A stretch of 64,000 nt of DNA from Porites lobata (Eukaryota; Cnidaria; Anthozoa; Scleractinia; Poritidae), in contig CALNXK010000007.1 of the NCBI GenBank assembly GCA_942486035.1, positions 4,350,001 through 4,414,000 on the forward strand. Direction: 5' to 3'. Both the position numbers and the translations under genes were made by a program. This document shows, one piece after another, positions 11,501 to 22,035 of the stretch (within the stretch, counting starts at the first letter, position 1; each line of letters begins with the position of its first letter). Below the pieces are notes generated by a model. That model saw nothing but the letters and a program-made list of their open reading frames with translations. It did no database searches and was not told the DNA's origin.

Positions 11501-14500
11501 TTTAAATTTGTTAAGATTCCAATCCAATACTTGTAAATCAATGAAGCACAAACTGATGTACTCACTGTGCCTCAGACTTTTTGTTTTGTAACTTTTTTCC
11601 GAACATTATGGGTTGTTTTATTGACTCTATTTTGATTATGTTTTTTTTTTTATTAATATATGTTCTCACAAGCATTTATAAATTAATGTTCCACCCTTTT
11701 CTCCAAAAATTGGTGTTACATTACACCCTTTAGCTATCTTCACATAATGGCCACCTTGCTACAATAGTCAGTTTCATGCAGTTCTGTCCCCAAAGTGGCT
11801 GTTTCAGAGTTCAAATCCACTGTCAGTTTGGTCAAAAAACAATTAACTTTTCTCATTACAGTAGTACTACTGACACTAGCTGTATGACACCCACTTATAG
11901 AGGACAGTTTTCAGTGTCCCAATGTAATGCTCCTATAGTTTCTCTTATCATTCTTAAAAAGATATTGTTCCTTCGTTGATAGTGTTAGCATCCCTTATAC
12001 TACCAGGCCAATGTCAGTCAAATAGCTTCAACCAGTAGAGGTGGTGGAAGAGTTGGCTTAAAAAGAAGGAAAAGAAAGAAGATGAATGAAATATTATGTT
12101 TTGTTCAAGACAAATAAACTCTATAATATGTCTATCACCTACATGTAGATTATAACTGATTACAGCACTTTTCTTCATACAGGTGAAGTTCGTAAGTAAA
12201 CAACGAGTCATTGGAGTGTGTTGTGAAGGTGTCAATCTTGGAAGATTTGGAAAGCTTTGTTGGCTTGTGGTAGGTCCACCTAAAATTTACCCCTAATAAC
12301 AGTCAGAATTATGAATGCAAAGAAGATCGTTGCGGTTAAAGACGCAACTTGCACAGTTGTGAAAAGATACAGTGTAGCCTGAAAAAAATTCAGGCTTTCC
12401 AGGATTTGAACCCTGTCCTCTGCAATGCCAGTGCACTGCTCTAACCAGTTGAGTTATTGCAAAGATCAGGGTTCAAATTCCACCACGCCTGTATTTTTTC
12501 AGGCTTTCTTTTTGCAACTTCATAAGTTGTGGTAATTTTCTTTGTATTTATTTCTTCATTCCTCAGTTCCATTTTATAAAATTTGGGTATTCATTGTTTC
12601 AACAGTCAGTATCATCTAACGTAAAACACAGTGTGTTATTTTACCCTCCAAATCACAACTGCGATGCCTGAAATTTTGGAAATAATGTGATTTGGAAAAT
12701 GTTAGCAAGTCGGGTACCCCTTAGTAAAGGGAACTCTACTAACCATGGTGTTATACAAAAGTGACCATTTTAGTGAAAGGTGTTGCCTAGTCCCTTAGAC
12801 AAGTGATTTTGTTTTTTTTTTGTCCTTTCAGATTGGTTGTAGCAGGGTAATTTACTTGTTTGATGTCCTCACTCTTGGAGCTCCTTGTTTTGATGAAGGA
12901 CTGCAAGACATTCTGGAGAGTGGAGATATACTCAAGGTATAATGGGGGAGGCAGTGTCAGTGGGAGAGTAAAGCACACGTCAAACTGCAGAGGACAAAAC
13001 AGAGTGCAAAGAAAGTCGTTTCCGATAGCCCGAGGTTAGGGGATTTTGCTATCGGGCTGGTGTTTTTTGTTCTAAACTTGCCCGACGGGCAAGTGCTGTC
13101 TTTTGGGGGAATTCAAATTGCAGAAGGATTGTTATCAATCCTGCCAATCAAAAAGGGTTTTGGGGCTAGTTGAAATGACTTGAAATGTGGGCTAGTACAT
13201 GCTATCTACAGTTTGTCCGAATGGCAGGCTGTAAAACTGACTTTCTTTGCACCCTGCAAAAGAAAATACAGAATAGCCATAAAGAAGGATGGATGGGCAA
13301 AACTGATGCATCCTGTTTAGCTTAAAAGACAGGGCTTGGGCCTTTTTCAAGTTTGTCTCAATTTGTACAAAGGAAAAACTTGTAGTGCTTGGTATAAATC
13401 AACAGTATTTTTATATGCGTGGCAATGACCTTTAAAAGGGACTTCTTCCATCAGTTTGTAAATTTAAGGTCACATGTAACGAAGAATGGGCAAAATTATA
13501 AAACTTAACCTTGACCTATCCACTTTAGGTTGTTGTCTGCTGTTTAGCTGTAAGGATTCAAATGTTTAAAGCATTGTTGTGTTTTTCTCTACTGTGTGTA
13601 GGTAATTCACGACTGTAGACAAGTCAGTGATGCATTGTATCATCAATATCGTGTTCGACTTGTGAATGTGTTTGACACTCAGGTACATTTGATTTTCTTT
13701 CTTTTTAAGAAATTTATTGTTGCCGTAGGAAACAGCTTATTCATTTTCTTTTGATATTTTTTTTGCAACACAGTTGTTTCAAAAATGTAACTATTGATAT
13801 TTGGGATCATTATACGTTTCTGGAGAACTGTTCACCTACCCCTCCCCTAAACTAACACTAACTCTTACTTCTCACTTAGGGAAAAATGTTGACTTAGGGG
13901 AGTGGTAGGTGGGCGGTTTTCCAGAAACTTATAATGGGTCCTGTGCTGCCCACCCATGGTTTGAATTTTTGTGTGAAAATGTTGCTTAGTCAGTAAGCCT
14001 TGCTCAATACACAATGAAGAACAATTTAAGGTCTGCCGGACAGCAACCCGATCCTGTGAAATCCAGTGTGCTCAGCATAGATTTTTATGAAAAAATTACA
14101 ATTTCGTGGTCGCTTAATACAAGGGCAAAAGTAGGTCTCGACATTACTCCACGTAAAACTCTGTGTCGCCAATCGACTTTCAGAGAAAAAGGACTGCAAG
14201 TTGCCACAAGTACTGCCATCAAACGGTTACTGGTCGTTTCGATGCAAGTTTACTCAGTCGAGTTGTAAATAGTTCCAGGTACTTGACCTAAGAAACGAAG
14301 AATATTAACCCCAATTTTTTTCTTGTTCACGCGCATACTATATTCGAAGTGAAGGAAATTTTTGTGCAATTTCACTGCTTGAGTTCATTTCGAAACGATC
14401 GGTTTACCCATAGAACAACTCTAGCCTGAGAAAACAACCGACATTTCTTGACGCCACCTCTGGTTTCCCCACGAAATGACGTCTGAGGAATGAGCGGAGA

Positions 14501-17500
14501 AATTCCCTTCTGACTGGTTGTGCGGCTTGGGAGCGATTTGCTTTAACTAATCAGAAGCAGTACCCAGATTTTAACTCTGCCATTAGACTTTTTGATGATG
14601 ATGCATAGTTATATGGAACAATCTGTTGTGATGAAGATGCAGCTGATCTTCAGGATGATCTATATAGATTAGACGCTTGGCAACAAAAGTGGAAGATGAA
14701 ATTCAATCCTTACCATCCTTTATTTTTTAGCGTTTTAAAGTTAACGTGAAGACCCCTGGATGTTGGCTACAAAACAATATTTAGATTTAGAGTTAGAGTT
14801 AGATCTGGGTAATGACACGTCATCAGTATGGAATTTCTGCGCTCGTTTCTCAGACGTCATTTGGCGGGGAAATCAGTGGTAGTGTCGCCAAATGTCGGCT
14901 GTTTTCTCAGACAAGAACAATTCTGGCCTAGTGCAGAGTAGGACAGCCTTTCAGAAATTCTCAGTAGTTCTTACTTTTGTTACTGTATTTCTTCCCAATA
15001 CAGGTAGCAGATGTCATGATTTATAAGAAAGAGAAGGGAGGTGAACTACCGAGGTATGCACCCACACAATTCTGACTAACGGTTGTTTCGCTAATGTCGT
15101 AAGTTAGGTGGCCTTGCTAACGTTTTTTACCAGACTTCAGGATGCTGTTATTCATCACGGCATGTAACGAACAACTCATAACTTTACATTGCTTCTTATT
15201 TGTTATCAAACTTTTATGTACATGTATGTATAGTTTTTATTAATTAGAGTTAACCAGAGAAATGGGCGAGTTGCCGTGACACGTAGACGAACTTTACAAA
15301 ACCCTCTCGCGTGGGGTACTATTGAAAACGCTTTTTATACCCAGGCCCATTGAAGACTGAACCACCATTTAATAGGCCATTCTGGAGTTCCCCTGGGCCT
15401 CTGTATCAGAACGAGATTAAGTGTCCAGCCTTTGATATGGAAATGATTTTTCCTTCTCAGGCAAATAAAACTCATTTTCACACGAAATGTTGTGCACCTA
15501 GCCTCATTTTGAAGGTGAGGGTTTTTAAAAACTCGGAAATGGCCTGTTCGTTTTTAAGCCGTTTGCAGGACAAAGCCAGTGCCCTCTTCCTTGGTTATTT
15601 AAGACCCTGTGTATTGGCCGAACCCACAACCGTTCCCGCAGACTAGCACTCAACCGACTGTGCCACACCTACCTCATTCTGTAAATCACTTGGAAGGAAT
15701 TGGACTTCTAATCACACAACACTAAGCTGTTATTAATAGCTTTTTTATCCTGTACTTGTCTTGCTAGGTATGTCAATGGTATTGTAGCGTGCTTGTATGA
15801 ATACCTCAATGTGTCACCTGATCAAGTCAACTTCCAGAAAGTGCGGCTTCAGTACATGCAGGTATCTAATGATGTCTTGTTTATCGAGATATGAGTAAGG
15901 CTTTGTTCACGCTATACCGGAAAGCTTTCGGCACGAAAAGCGACCCGGTATCGTTTGAACACCTTTTCGATATGTAACTCTCCACTTTAAATATCGGCGC
16001 TCCGTTAGAGAAATCGCGTCGAAATCATCGTTCTTACGTGTATATAGTAGTAACAAAGTCTAAATCAACTTTTCACTGTCCACCTTAAAGCCAGCGTTGT
16101 GACATGAAAAAACAAGAATTAATTAGTTGAATAACTGACAATTATTCTACCAGTGAGCATTGGATATGAGATGGTAGATAGCCAACGAGTAGCGCCGAGT
16201 TGGCTCTAATCATCTCATATCTAACAAGCGCAAGTGGAATAATTGTTTTATTTAAAATGCCCACAAAAAATCGAGAATTCTTCTCTCTTACTTGCTTATT
16301 ATAAAAAGGTTTCTGTTTCTGTTTTTGTCCATAAGTTTTTCATAACGGCTGGGCGTCTTATGTGAAAGGTCGTTAGCTTTATCCGCAGGTGCTAGTTTGA
16401 CGGCAAGGTATTTTGACTGCCTTTTTTAATACTTTTTTTGCAGAGGAAAGAGTCTGTTTGGGCAGAGCGACCATCTCCAGCAGCTCTGGTGGATGCAGCT
16501 GCAAGGGTAGGCCATGATACTTTAATCTCGGGCCTGTTTTTTTCGCCTTGAAATCACGCTGCTTTAATATCAAACATGAAGTTATGAGAACACTATGTAC
16601 AAAGAGGTCGTTATTGAGAGAAATATGAGGGTCAATTTTAAGCCTGGTGAGGTACATGATGAAGATGATTTTTCAGTCAGTGATACTGGCGGCTCGGGGG
16701 AAACAAAAAGTCAAATTCACTTTCACATTTCTTGCATTGTGGATATATCGGTATCCAGTCTTAGCCCGCTAGGGAAAACATCTCTTGTTTGTCACAAGAA
16801 CCTTGTGACCTTACCTCCCACGAGTCTTCTGTAGCTCAGTGGTAGAGCATCTAAACTAGTACCCAGAAGGTCGTAGTTTCCGATTTCCTCTTCTGAGCCG
16901 CCTGTGTCACGGACGGAAAAAGCATCTTATCTTTCTTAAGGTTGTCATTGTTTATCAAATTTTCCTTACGTTGAATTGCCCATGGATGGAGAACCCAAAA
17001 ACTGGTAAAGTGTCCGTTTATCTTGTTCTGTTATCTTTGTGTGTCCAGCATGTTATGTACCTTCGAGAATTACGACTTGCCCAGATGGAGCGTTTGTTAG
17101 CTGAATTTCTGTATGGAGTCAATATATACCTCAGCGTGGTTAGAGATGCTAAGGATATCAATCCCAAGGTACGAAGCTGCGAAATAGTTAAAGGACTTCT
17201 TGTCTAAGGATAACTGGGATACTACGTTATCTGCACCCTGTTACCCTTCTCCCCTCGCCCCCCTCCCCCATCGTTTTCTGTTTCGACCTCGGTTCAGCTT
17301 TCGCGCGGCTGTAACACTTACTCTGCGAACCACAAATGAAAAAGCACACCAAAAAACCGCCAGCTACGGAGGCTAGTTATATCGAGGTAAGTACAGAAAT
17401 ACGAAGGAAAATGCAGTGCTTAGTGGTTTTTTGTGTCATCGGTAAGGTAATGTGTCAACAGGAAAAAAGGCCAGTGATGCCATCAGAATATGGAATAATG

Positions 17501-19396
17501 AAACGATAAAGGAAATACTAGACACCAATATAATGCGAAACATTTATCAGTTTTCCCAATTTTTAAAATGATAAAAATGCTTTCAGGAAATAAAAAAAAA
17601 TCCAGATGACTGCTGTAGGCATGTGCGTATGTGCGTATATGGACGCTACGCTGCTGCACTGGCCAACCTTTTTCCCGCTGTTGTTGACGCGTTCACTACA
17701 TTCACTATATTAGCGCTCCGTTTTTGCTCATGTTTAAGGCCACTTTTAAAAGTTATTGTCATCATCTACTCCTAGCTAAATATGACAACCCACCGCCATG
17801 ATTAACCCGTGCTAATAGGAATTAACTGATCGAAGATGAACGATAAAATGTACACGTTTACGGGAAACGTCAGTCTGTACTACATGTACTTCTCGTTTAC
17901 TGTTCATTATAGCTACACAGAAAATAAGTACTTTCATGTCCGGTTCATCGGTAAGAATCATATTAGACAATTTTATCTCCTCATTTTCTTATTATATGTG
18001 AGAATTTGTGAACTTTAATATGACGTTTACCGTTTTCCGTAAAAGCGAATTTAGTGGAGAGAAGATCTTTTACTTCTCAGCTACTTTTAGTTATCTCTTC
18101 GACTGACTGTGTATTTTATCCAGACACTTTGATCACTGTCACCAGACATATTGAAATAATGGCCTCTGTCAGAATCCAACCCCAACAACTTGGTCAAGCT
18201 GTTTTGATCCCTCAAACAGTTCTTCACACTCGTTACCGCTTTGGGTTGATTTGTACTTCTGGATTCAATTACTCATCTTTTTAGAAAATATATGAAATAA
18301 ATCGCCATTTGAACTGCGGATAAAGTTATGAAAGTGAACATGATCTTCGCAGTAGAATGAACAACCTAAGCGGTTTCGTGCGGTCAATCGCAAAGGACAG
18401 GGTTCGATTCCCGTTCAAGCCCGAATTTTTTCAGGCTCTTTTTCAACCCCTTAGGTTATTAATTCTACTGCGAATATCATGCTCACTTTCATAATTTCTT
18501 TTTATGTCGTTTATTTTTCTTACCAGATGAAAGGTCAGTTGCTTCCTTCAAAATTCCATTCACTGAACCAGTTTAGCTACCGTCAGCGCGCGAGACCATA
18601 CGACGGAGACTTCAACGAGGACGCGATTAATGGAGTCCCAGAGGACGTACTAGCTAATCGAGAGGCCTGGAACGAAGGACAAGAATTCGCAGATAAGTAC
18701 GAGAACAAGAAAGGACGGGTAAAAGAGAGGAAACTCGGCCCAGCTCCTAGCGCTGTGTCTAGGCTGCGACAGTCGTTGCCAGATATCGCCAGTGGAAGTG
18801 ATTCAGAAGCAAGCAATGCAAGTACAGAGGGGAATGGCTTCACGATGAAGCCACTTGCACAAGATCTCCAAGAAGCCGTGGCAGCTCGGCCGAGTGTCAA
18901 GTCTACCCCAGTTACGGTCCCATCTCTTCCTCCACAAACACTCTTCACCGAGTACGACTTTCCACCGCTAAGCAGTTCAGAGTCTGAAGAGCCAGGATCT
19001 CCGCCGCGACCATCTGCCATGACGAATGCCAGGAAGCAACAATCCCGTAATTTGCAAACGGAGATAGGGCCAGCAACCAATGGCGTCTTAGCCAGGGAGC
19101 CTGGGTTCGCAAATGCCCCTGGAGCAGATCGAGTCTCCCCACATCGCGCCAGTGCGTTATTAAGAGAGACAGCTGTTTTACCTGGTCGCGGGCGGGCAGG
19201 AGCTTTGTTACGTCACGCAGCTATGCCGGCCCTTCGTTTGCCCGCTGAAGATGCGCCATTCGGTGGTGGCTACGAAATGACAAGGAATCAATTTCCGTTC
19301 CCAGCTGATGACGAGTTACTTGCTGCGCCTGAGATTATTCCCATTCCCAGGCAACAGATGAGCGGAGGAACTCAAGTTAGAATCAGACAAACCTGA
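5528..19396 (+). CDS. EXD1: EXD1-like protein (Lsm plus 3'-5' exonuclease-like), complete 13-exon gene
   Basis: Coding exons: 5528-5645, 7769-7837, 8594-8639, 10054-10334, 10658-10764, 12183-12269, 12832-12936, 13602-13682, 15004-15053, 15768-15861, 16444-16506, 17049-17168, 18527-19396. All introns are GT-AG, and the frame stays open across every junction for 2091 nt (696 aa). Human EXD1 is shorter, about 514 aa. Residues 1-78 look like the Lsm-like domain (reads FFGHELSN). An RG-bearing linker fills about 79-205, the DEDD exonuclease fold about 206-385, and a polar tail runs to 696. In mouse, EXD1 is an inactive-nuclease partner of TDRD12 and PIWI proteins in piRNA biogenesis, and the same role is inferred here. 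Exo I reads GVCCEG (Asp replaced by Cys220, Glu222 kept). Exo II keeps Asp281 (HDCRQVSD). Exo III has Ala364 and His368 where Tyr and Asp are expected. The ATG at 5528 is the first in frame and has an upstream out-of-frame ATG at 5513. Confidence 0.93.
6722..6945. mobile_element. Long near-perfect palindrome in EXD1 intron 1
   Basis: Arms of about 105 bp (6722-6829 and 6837-6945) are near-perfect reverse complements around a 7-bp centre. Each arm keeps an open frame reading KMTTAQVVETSVTVN, so overlapping open frames appear on both strands. The repeated coding-like word suggests that each arm derives from the 3' end of a retroelement ORF, possibly Penelope-like; that assignment is a guess. 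The right arm continues as unique sequence reading EMTPGFKPFT up to about 7000, as if one arm is the fuller copy. Confidence 0.75.
7164..7184 (+). repeat. Short (TTAG)n microsatellite
   Basis: About five TTAG units in tandem within EXD1 intron 1. It looks like an ordinary simple repeat. Confidence 0.85.
8027..8263. mobile_element. MITE with 26-bp terminal inverted repeats
   Basis: The left end reads CTGGGGCCCGTTTCTCGAAA and continues AGTCCCG. The right end (8237-8263) is its reverse complement with two or three differences. The element is 237 bp, has no ORF and lies in EXD1 intron 2, which is the pattern of a non-autonomous DNA transposon. Confidence 0.8.
8768..8889. mobile_element. Small foldback element
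   Basis: The arm at about 8768-8818 (starting GGTCAATTTAATACT) is complementary to the arm at about 8850-8889 (ending AGTATTATTAAATTAACC), with small indels, around a short loop. It is non-coding and lies in EXD1 intron 3. Confidence 0.65.
10054..10764 (+). other. EXD1: EXD1 exons 4-5: low-complexity linker with RG motif
   Basis: Exon 4 (10054-10334) is Lys/Glu/Ser-rich and contains the RG-type motif GEGRGRGIR. This is a plausible site for arginine methylation and Tudor-domain binding, which would suit a Tudor-containing piRNA complex. Exon 5 (10658-10764) starts with an acidic run (SDDDEKEN) and then enters the exonuclease fold with the strand STVVIDAFGGQFEEA. Linker function is inference. 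Confidence 0.7.
12375..12460 (-). repeat. tRNA-Ala-like SINE fragment
   Basis: On the minus strand an A box (TAACTCAACTGGTTAGAG, 12440-12457), a stem-loop with a CTGGCAT loop (anticodon GGC, Ala) and a B box (GGGTTCAAATCCT) occur in order. They are followed by the tail GCCTGAATTTTTTTCAGGC. The D arm and acceptor stem are too degenerate for a working tRNA. A second B-box-like word and the same tail words follow on the plus strand (12466-12510), so the unit may be a rearranged pair. Confidence 0.65.
13016..13265. repeat. Dispersed repeat, copy 1 (GATAGCCCG / CTATCGGGCT family)
   Basis: The segment shares its whole length with 34036-34275. Common words include GATTTTGCTATCGGGCT, ACTTGCC-GA-GGGCAAGTG and CTTT-TTTGCACCCTG. 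Both copies are non-coding and lie in introns of different genes, so this is a mobile-element family of about 240 bp. Confidence 0.75.
13816..13928. mobile_element. 113-bp MITE with about 38-bp inverted termini
   Basis: The left terminus GTTTCTGGAGAACTGTTCACC plus CTACCCCTCCCCTAA is the inverted complement, with a few changes, of the right terminus TTAGGGGAGTGGTAGGTGGGC plus GGTTTTCCAGAAAC. The flanks read ATTATA and TTATAA, compatible with insertion at TTATA or TA. It lies in EXD1 intron 8. Confidence 0.75.
14424..14925. mobile_element. Foldback repeat (CTGAGAAAACA family), copy 1, split by a LINE fragment
   Basis: The left half (14424-14580) and right half (14802-14925) are the two arms of a family that is uninterrupted at 34494-34800 and 46081-46356. 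Shared words are GAAATGACGTCTGAGGAATG and CATCAGTATGGAATTT. Here about 220 bp separates the arms, and that spacer contains a reverse-transcriptase fragment. It lies in EXD1 intron 8. Confidence 0.7.
14585..14716 (+). pseudogene. LINE reverse-transcriptase fragment with in-frame stop
   Basis: The 44 codons read RLFDDDA-stop-LYG, then CDEDAADLQDDLYRLDAW, then KWKMKFNPY. This is the YADD active-site block and following helix of a non-LTR retrotransposon RT. The catalytic F/Y-A-D-D is altered to FDDD, and a TAG interrupts two codons later. The fragment is dead, is not preceded or followed by more RT, and differs from the RT at 26018-27760. Confidence 0.75.
15614..15667 (-). repeat. tRNA-like SINE fragment
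   Basis: On the minus strand an A-box-like word (GTGGCACAGTCGGTTGAGTG) is followed after about 30 nt by a B-box-like word (GGTTGTGGGTTCGGCC). No acceptor stem forms. It lies in EXD1 intron 9. Confidence 0.5.
16137..16246. mobile_element. Foldback element centred on a GTTGGCT palindrome
   Basis: The arm at 16137-16185 (CAATTATTCTACCAGTGAGC then GGATATGAGATGGTAGATAG) pairs with 16199-16246 (CTAATCATCTCATATCTAAC then AAGCGCAAGTGGAATAATTG) around a short centre. It is non-coding and lies in EXD1 intron 10. Confidence 0.7.
16828..16905 (+). repeat. tRNA-like SINE remnant
   Basis: CTGTAGCTCAGTGGTAGAGC is an excellent A box. About 30 nt further on, GGTCGTAGTTTCC is a degenerate B box. The cloverleaf cannot close, so this is a SINE relic in EXD1 intron 11 and not a tRNA gene. 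Confidence 0.5.
18325..18502. mobile_element. Inverted-repeat element with tRNA-like core abutting EXD1 exon 13
   Basis: The arms at about 18325-18373 and 18452-18502 are complementary over roughly 48 bp (GAAAGTGA-CATGAT-TTCGCAGTAGAAT...CCTAAG). The centre carries a B-box-like word (GGACAGGGTTCGATTCCC) and a tail GAATTTTTTCAGGCTC like that of the 12375 SINE. The right arm ends 24 bp before the 3' splice site of the last EXD1 exon. Confidence 0.7.
18527..19396 (+). other. EXD1: EXD1 exon 13: C-terminal region and stop
   Basis: The single 870-nt terminal exon encodes residues 408-696. It begins with a conserved-looking stretch around QFSYRQRARPYD and EAWNEGQEFADKY. It then becomes disordered, with an acidic Ser-rich patch (SGSDSEASNASTEG), Pro/Ser segments and a late GRGR motif, and ends at TGA 19394-19396. 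The length of the tail accounts for most of the size difference from vertebrate EXD1. The open frame extends upstream of the 3' splice site to 18479, but the acceptor TTTTTCTTACCAG fixes the exon start. Confidence 0.85.
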
Positions 19397-20593
19397 CATG
19401 CTGAATGGCGGGCGCGTTACGATACGAGAGGGAGAAACTCCGTAAGAGCCGCGTTATGTTGTAGTCTTGAGAAGTTTCTTGTTTGTGTAACTCTTGATGT
19501 TTGCCTTTGTTTTCTTTTTCAAAACGCGTTACATTGTGTTTTTTCATACCGTACAGGGTTTGGTTCCGGGGCCGTGAAGAATTAGTGGTAGGAACTAAAA
19601 CTCCCAAACTCTCCATTATGGAAGCTGCCCTTTTTTACATTCAGATTCTTAGGCCTACCTTATCCTTTAGAGAAGTCGTGACTGTGGGGTTAAAGAGGTT
19701 GGATTTGAAGTCGATTTTCCCGGGTATCAGCCTACCGCTTTGGCAAGAGCCGTGAGCCCAAAATCTCACCCATGGATTGCTTGCAACCGGCCACCTGGGT
19801 GAATCTATTCTGATTCTTGAAACGATTAGGTAACAAGTAACTGAAAACAAAAAATGTTTTTTGCTATGGTATTATACTTTTTGCAATGTTACCCAGTCAT
19901 GTCTCAAGGGGTCTTCGCCTTTATATTAATACTTATTGCTATATGAGATGTCGCGTAAATAGTACGTAGTTTTACGTTTTAGCGACTGCACGATTAAATT
20001 ACATTACCAGATCAGCACTGAGCAATACCGAATTGCCAGTCCACCGTGCTGGAGTCGTCCAGAGTTGACCCGAACACGAAATTTTTCCAAGGCTACAACA
20101 AACGTCCTTTAGAACAATTCCAACAGCGCGTAGAGCGTCTGCCTCTTTTTATAAGTAGACGCGTGTGTCTGTGTTTGCTCAGAAATTCACTCAACCCAGT
20201 TTCAAAATACTACACCGTAACGTGGAGAGGTAATAAGCATTTCGGTGGATCTATGACAAGATCCAACTATACCGAAATGTTGTGTAGGTGGGGACGATTC
20301 ATCAGGGCCTCTGCTAAACTGTTAAGAAGGGTCCAGGAATAAGAGGCGGCGCATGTGCTCGGTACTTTGCACTTAGTATCACGTGCCTTAAGTGGCTATA
20401 TCTCAGGGTTTTTATACTGATGTTTTATAACTGTATAACTGTATATAGTGGTTTTGCATGTAACATGTCAAAAAATTGTGTTCATTTAGCCGATTGCTCG
20501 GTTACCCACAGTAGTTTGTTAGGCCTTTTTTTTTCCGTTTCGTTCTCCAGAAGAACTCAACGTGCTAGTCGTTTGACTACGGTCCATAATATA

Positions 20594-20723
20594 GCCTGCG
20601 TAGCTAGCGGTTTTGTTTGGAAGCGCACACGCGAACGAGCGCGGGTTCGTCTTGCCCCATTCCCCTCGAGGATTTGCCGCCCATAGGCCCGCGCTTCCAA
20701 ACAAAATCGCCAGCTACGAAGGC
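20594..20723. mobile_element. 130-bp MITE with 33-bp inverted termini
   Basis: The left end (20594-20626) GCCTGCGTAGCTAGCGGTTT plus TGTTTGGAAGCGC is the near-exact reverse complement of the right end (20691-20723). A solo end-like piece (ACCGCCAGCTACGGAGGCT) sits at about 17356-17375 in EXD1 intron 12, indicating a family. Confidence 0.8.
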
Positions 20724-21519
20724 CATCCATAGTCCGTGTTCTGCAGAACTTCAGGTTTATTCCGTGGCGGAATGTGATAAGTATAAGTCTATACCTTAGC
20801 TATTTAAACCTACACAACCTAAACAACTTTCCAAAGAACCTTCTTCCAAGTAGTAGAAAATAGCTCTTAGTAAGAAACTACCCGTGAACTTGTTATTCAT
20901 CAACTCTGCTTGACAGTTTGGTGGAGGCACTGTGGCGTCTGTATTTATCTGTAATTATAATGCTAATCGTATAGCATCAATGTTTTTCTTAGTGTTTCCC
21001 ATCATTTAGCCAACAACAATTAGGGTGCATTTTTATAGGCTAGGCGAGATAATCATGTGTACTGTAGATTTGGTAAATGCAGATGTTTTAGCATCAGTGT
21101 ACGGCAGTAGCTCCTCTTGGTTTCAAACGTCGCGCTACTGCCGTGCCGAACGTAATTCGTAAATTATAAATACATTAGAATACATTTAAAAGTTTCCTAA
21201 ACCGTTTCTTTATTTTTGTGTTTTGTTTTCGGCAACAGCCGTTCTATTCAACTGAAATTAATTCGACGTCTGAAACCAAGTCGTGTTAGTGTCGTGATGC
21301 AGTCGATCTACAGTCGAGCCAGCTTAGCACGGCATTAGCACGACGTTTGAAACAGGCCTAAGCGATTGATGAAGGAAATACAATTTCCAATGTAGCTCCG
21401 CAAGTCACTGTTACAAAGTAAACAAAATTCGGTGTTTTTCTCGATTTTGCCTCAAGCCAAGGTCTTAACTGTTGCCTGCACAAGCCCGGGGAGGCGGGGG
21501 GTGACTCAACAAAGTTTTA

Positions 21520-22035
21520 TACGGGGAGGCTCCGCCACGAGGTACAACCCCTTACCCTTTTATATACCATTTTTGATTAAAAAAAAGTACCCCTTTCGCA
21601 GTATACCTTCTATTGACAAATGGTACCCCTTTCAAATATCTAGTTTAGAACTTTGCACCCCTTTTAGCTGCTGTAAATGCACCTTCTTTATGACATGAAT
21701 AAACCTCAAACCAGAACGTTTTCTCGAATTTTCATCTCCACAACATGCATCTGTTATTCCTTCTAGGCCTTTTAACAGATCAAAATGACATATTTCTCTA
21801 CCCTTCCATATACTTCAACTAGTCAAATCCCTACCCTTTTATATACCTAAAGCCGGTTCCTTCTGTGAGTACCGGAGCACAGATTACGTAATACAATAGT
21901 AATAAAAGGCAGGAAACAAAACAACTCCAAATAAAGACTAATCCCAAGTGACCAAAAATACAAAGCTTTCCGGTACCTGCAGGAAGACCCCTAAAGCCAG
22001 AAAAAGGTGCCCCTTTCGGCCGGAGCCTCCCCGTA
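21520..22035. mobile_element. 516-bp MITE-like element with 15-bp perfect terminal inverted repeats
   Basis: TACGGGGAGGCTCCG at 21520-21534 is the exact reverse complement of CGGAGCCTCCCCGTA at 22021-22035. The interior repeats words such as CCCTTTTATATACC (about 21557 and 21834) and TACCCCTTTC (about 21589 and 21624). GC-rich extensions on both sides (21485-21519, 22036-22075) may belong to the same unit. No ORF of note. Confidence 0.65.

Larger units (their letters stand above)
12183..17168 (+). other. EXD1: EXD1 exons 6-12: degenerate DEDD exonuclease domain
   Basis: Exons 6 to 12 carry the RNase D/Egalitarian-type fold. Recognisable pieces in order are VIGVCCEGVNLGRFGKLCW (Exo I), IYLFDVLTLG, ILKVIHDCRQVSDALYHQY (Exo II), VNVFDTQVADVMIY, the RPSPAALVDAAAR segment, and HVMYLRELR (Exo III). 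Two of the four metal-binding acidic residues and the Exo III tyrosine are not conserved. Nuclease activity is therefore unlikely, while the RNA-binding fold appears intact. Confidence 0.85.

Noticed and set aside
12375..12460. tRNA-Ala gene
   Set aside because: A and B boxes and an anticodon-like loop are present, but the acceptor and D stems do not pair and a SINE-type tail follows.
18583..19080. Antisense 165-codon frame opposite EXD1 exon 13
   Set aside because: It is a shadow of the coding exon, with no splice sites or motifs of its own.
20046..20342. 98-codon frame in the EXD1 3' flank
   Set aside because: It starts at GTG, has no recognisable domain and no splice signals, and its composition is not distinctive.
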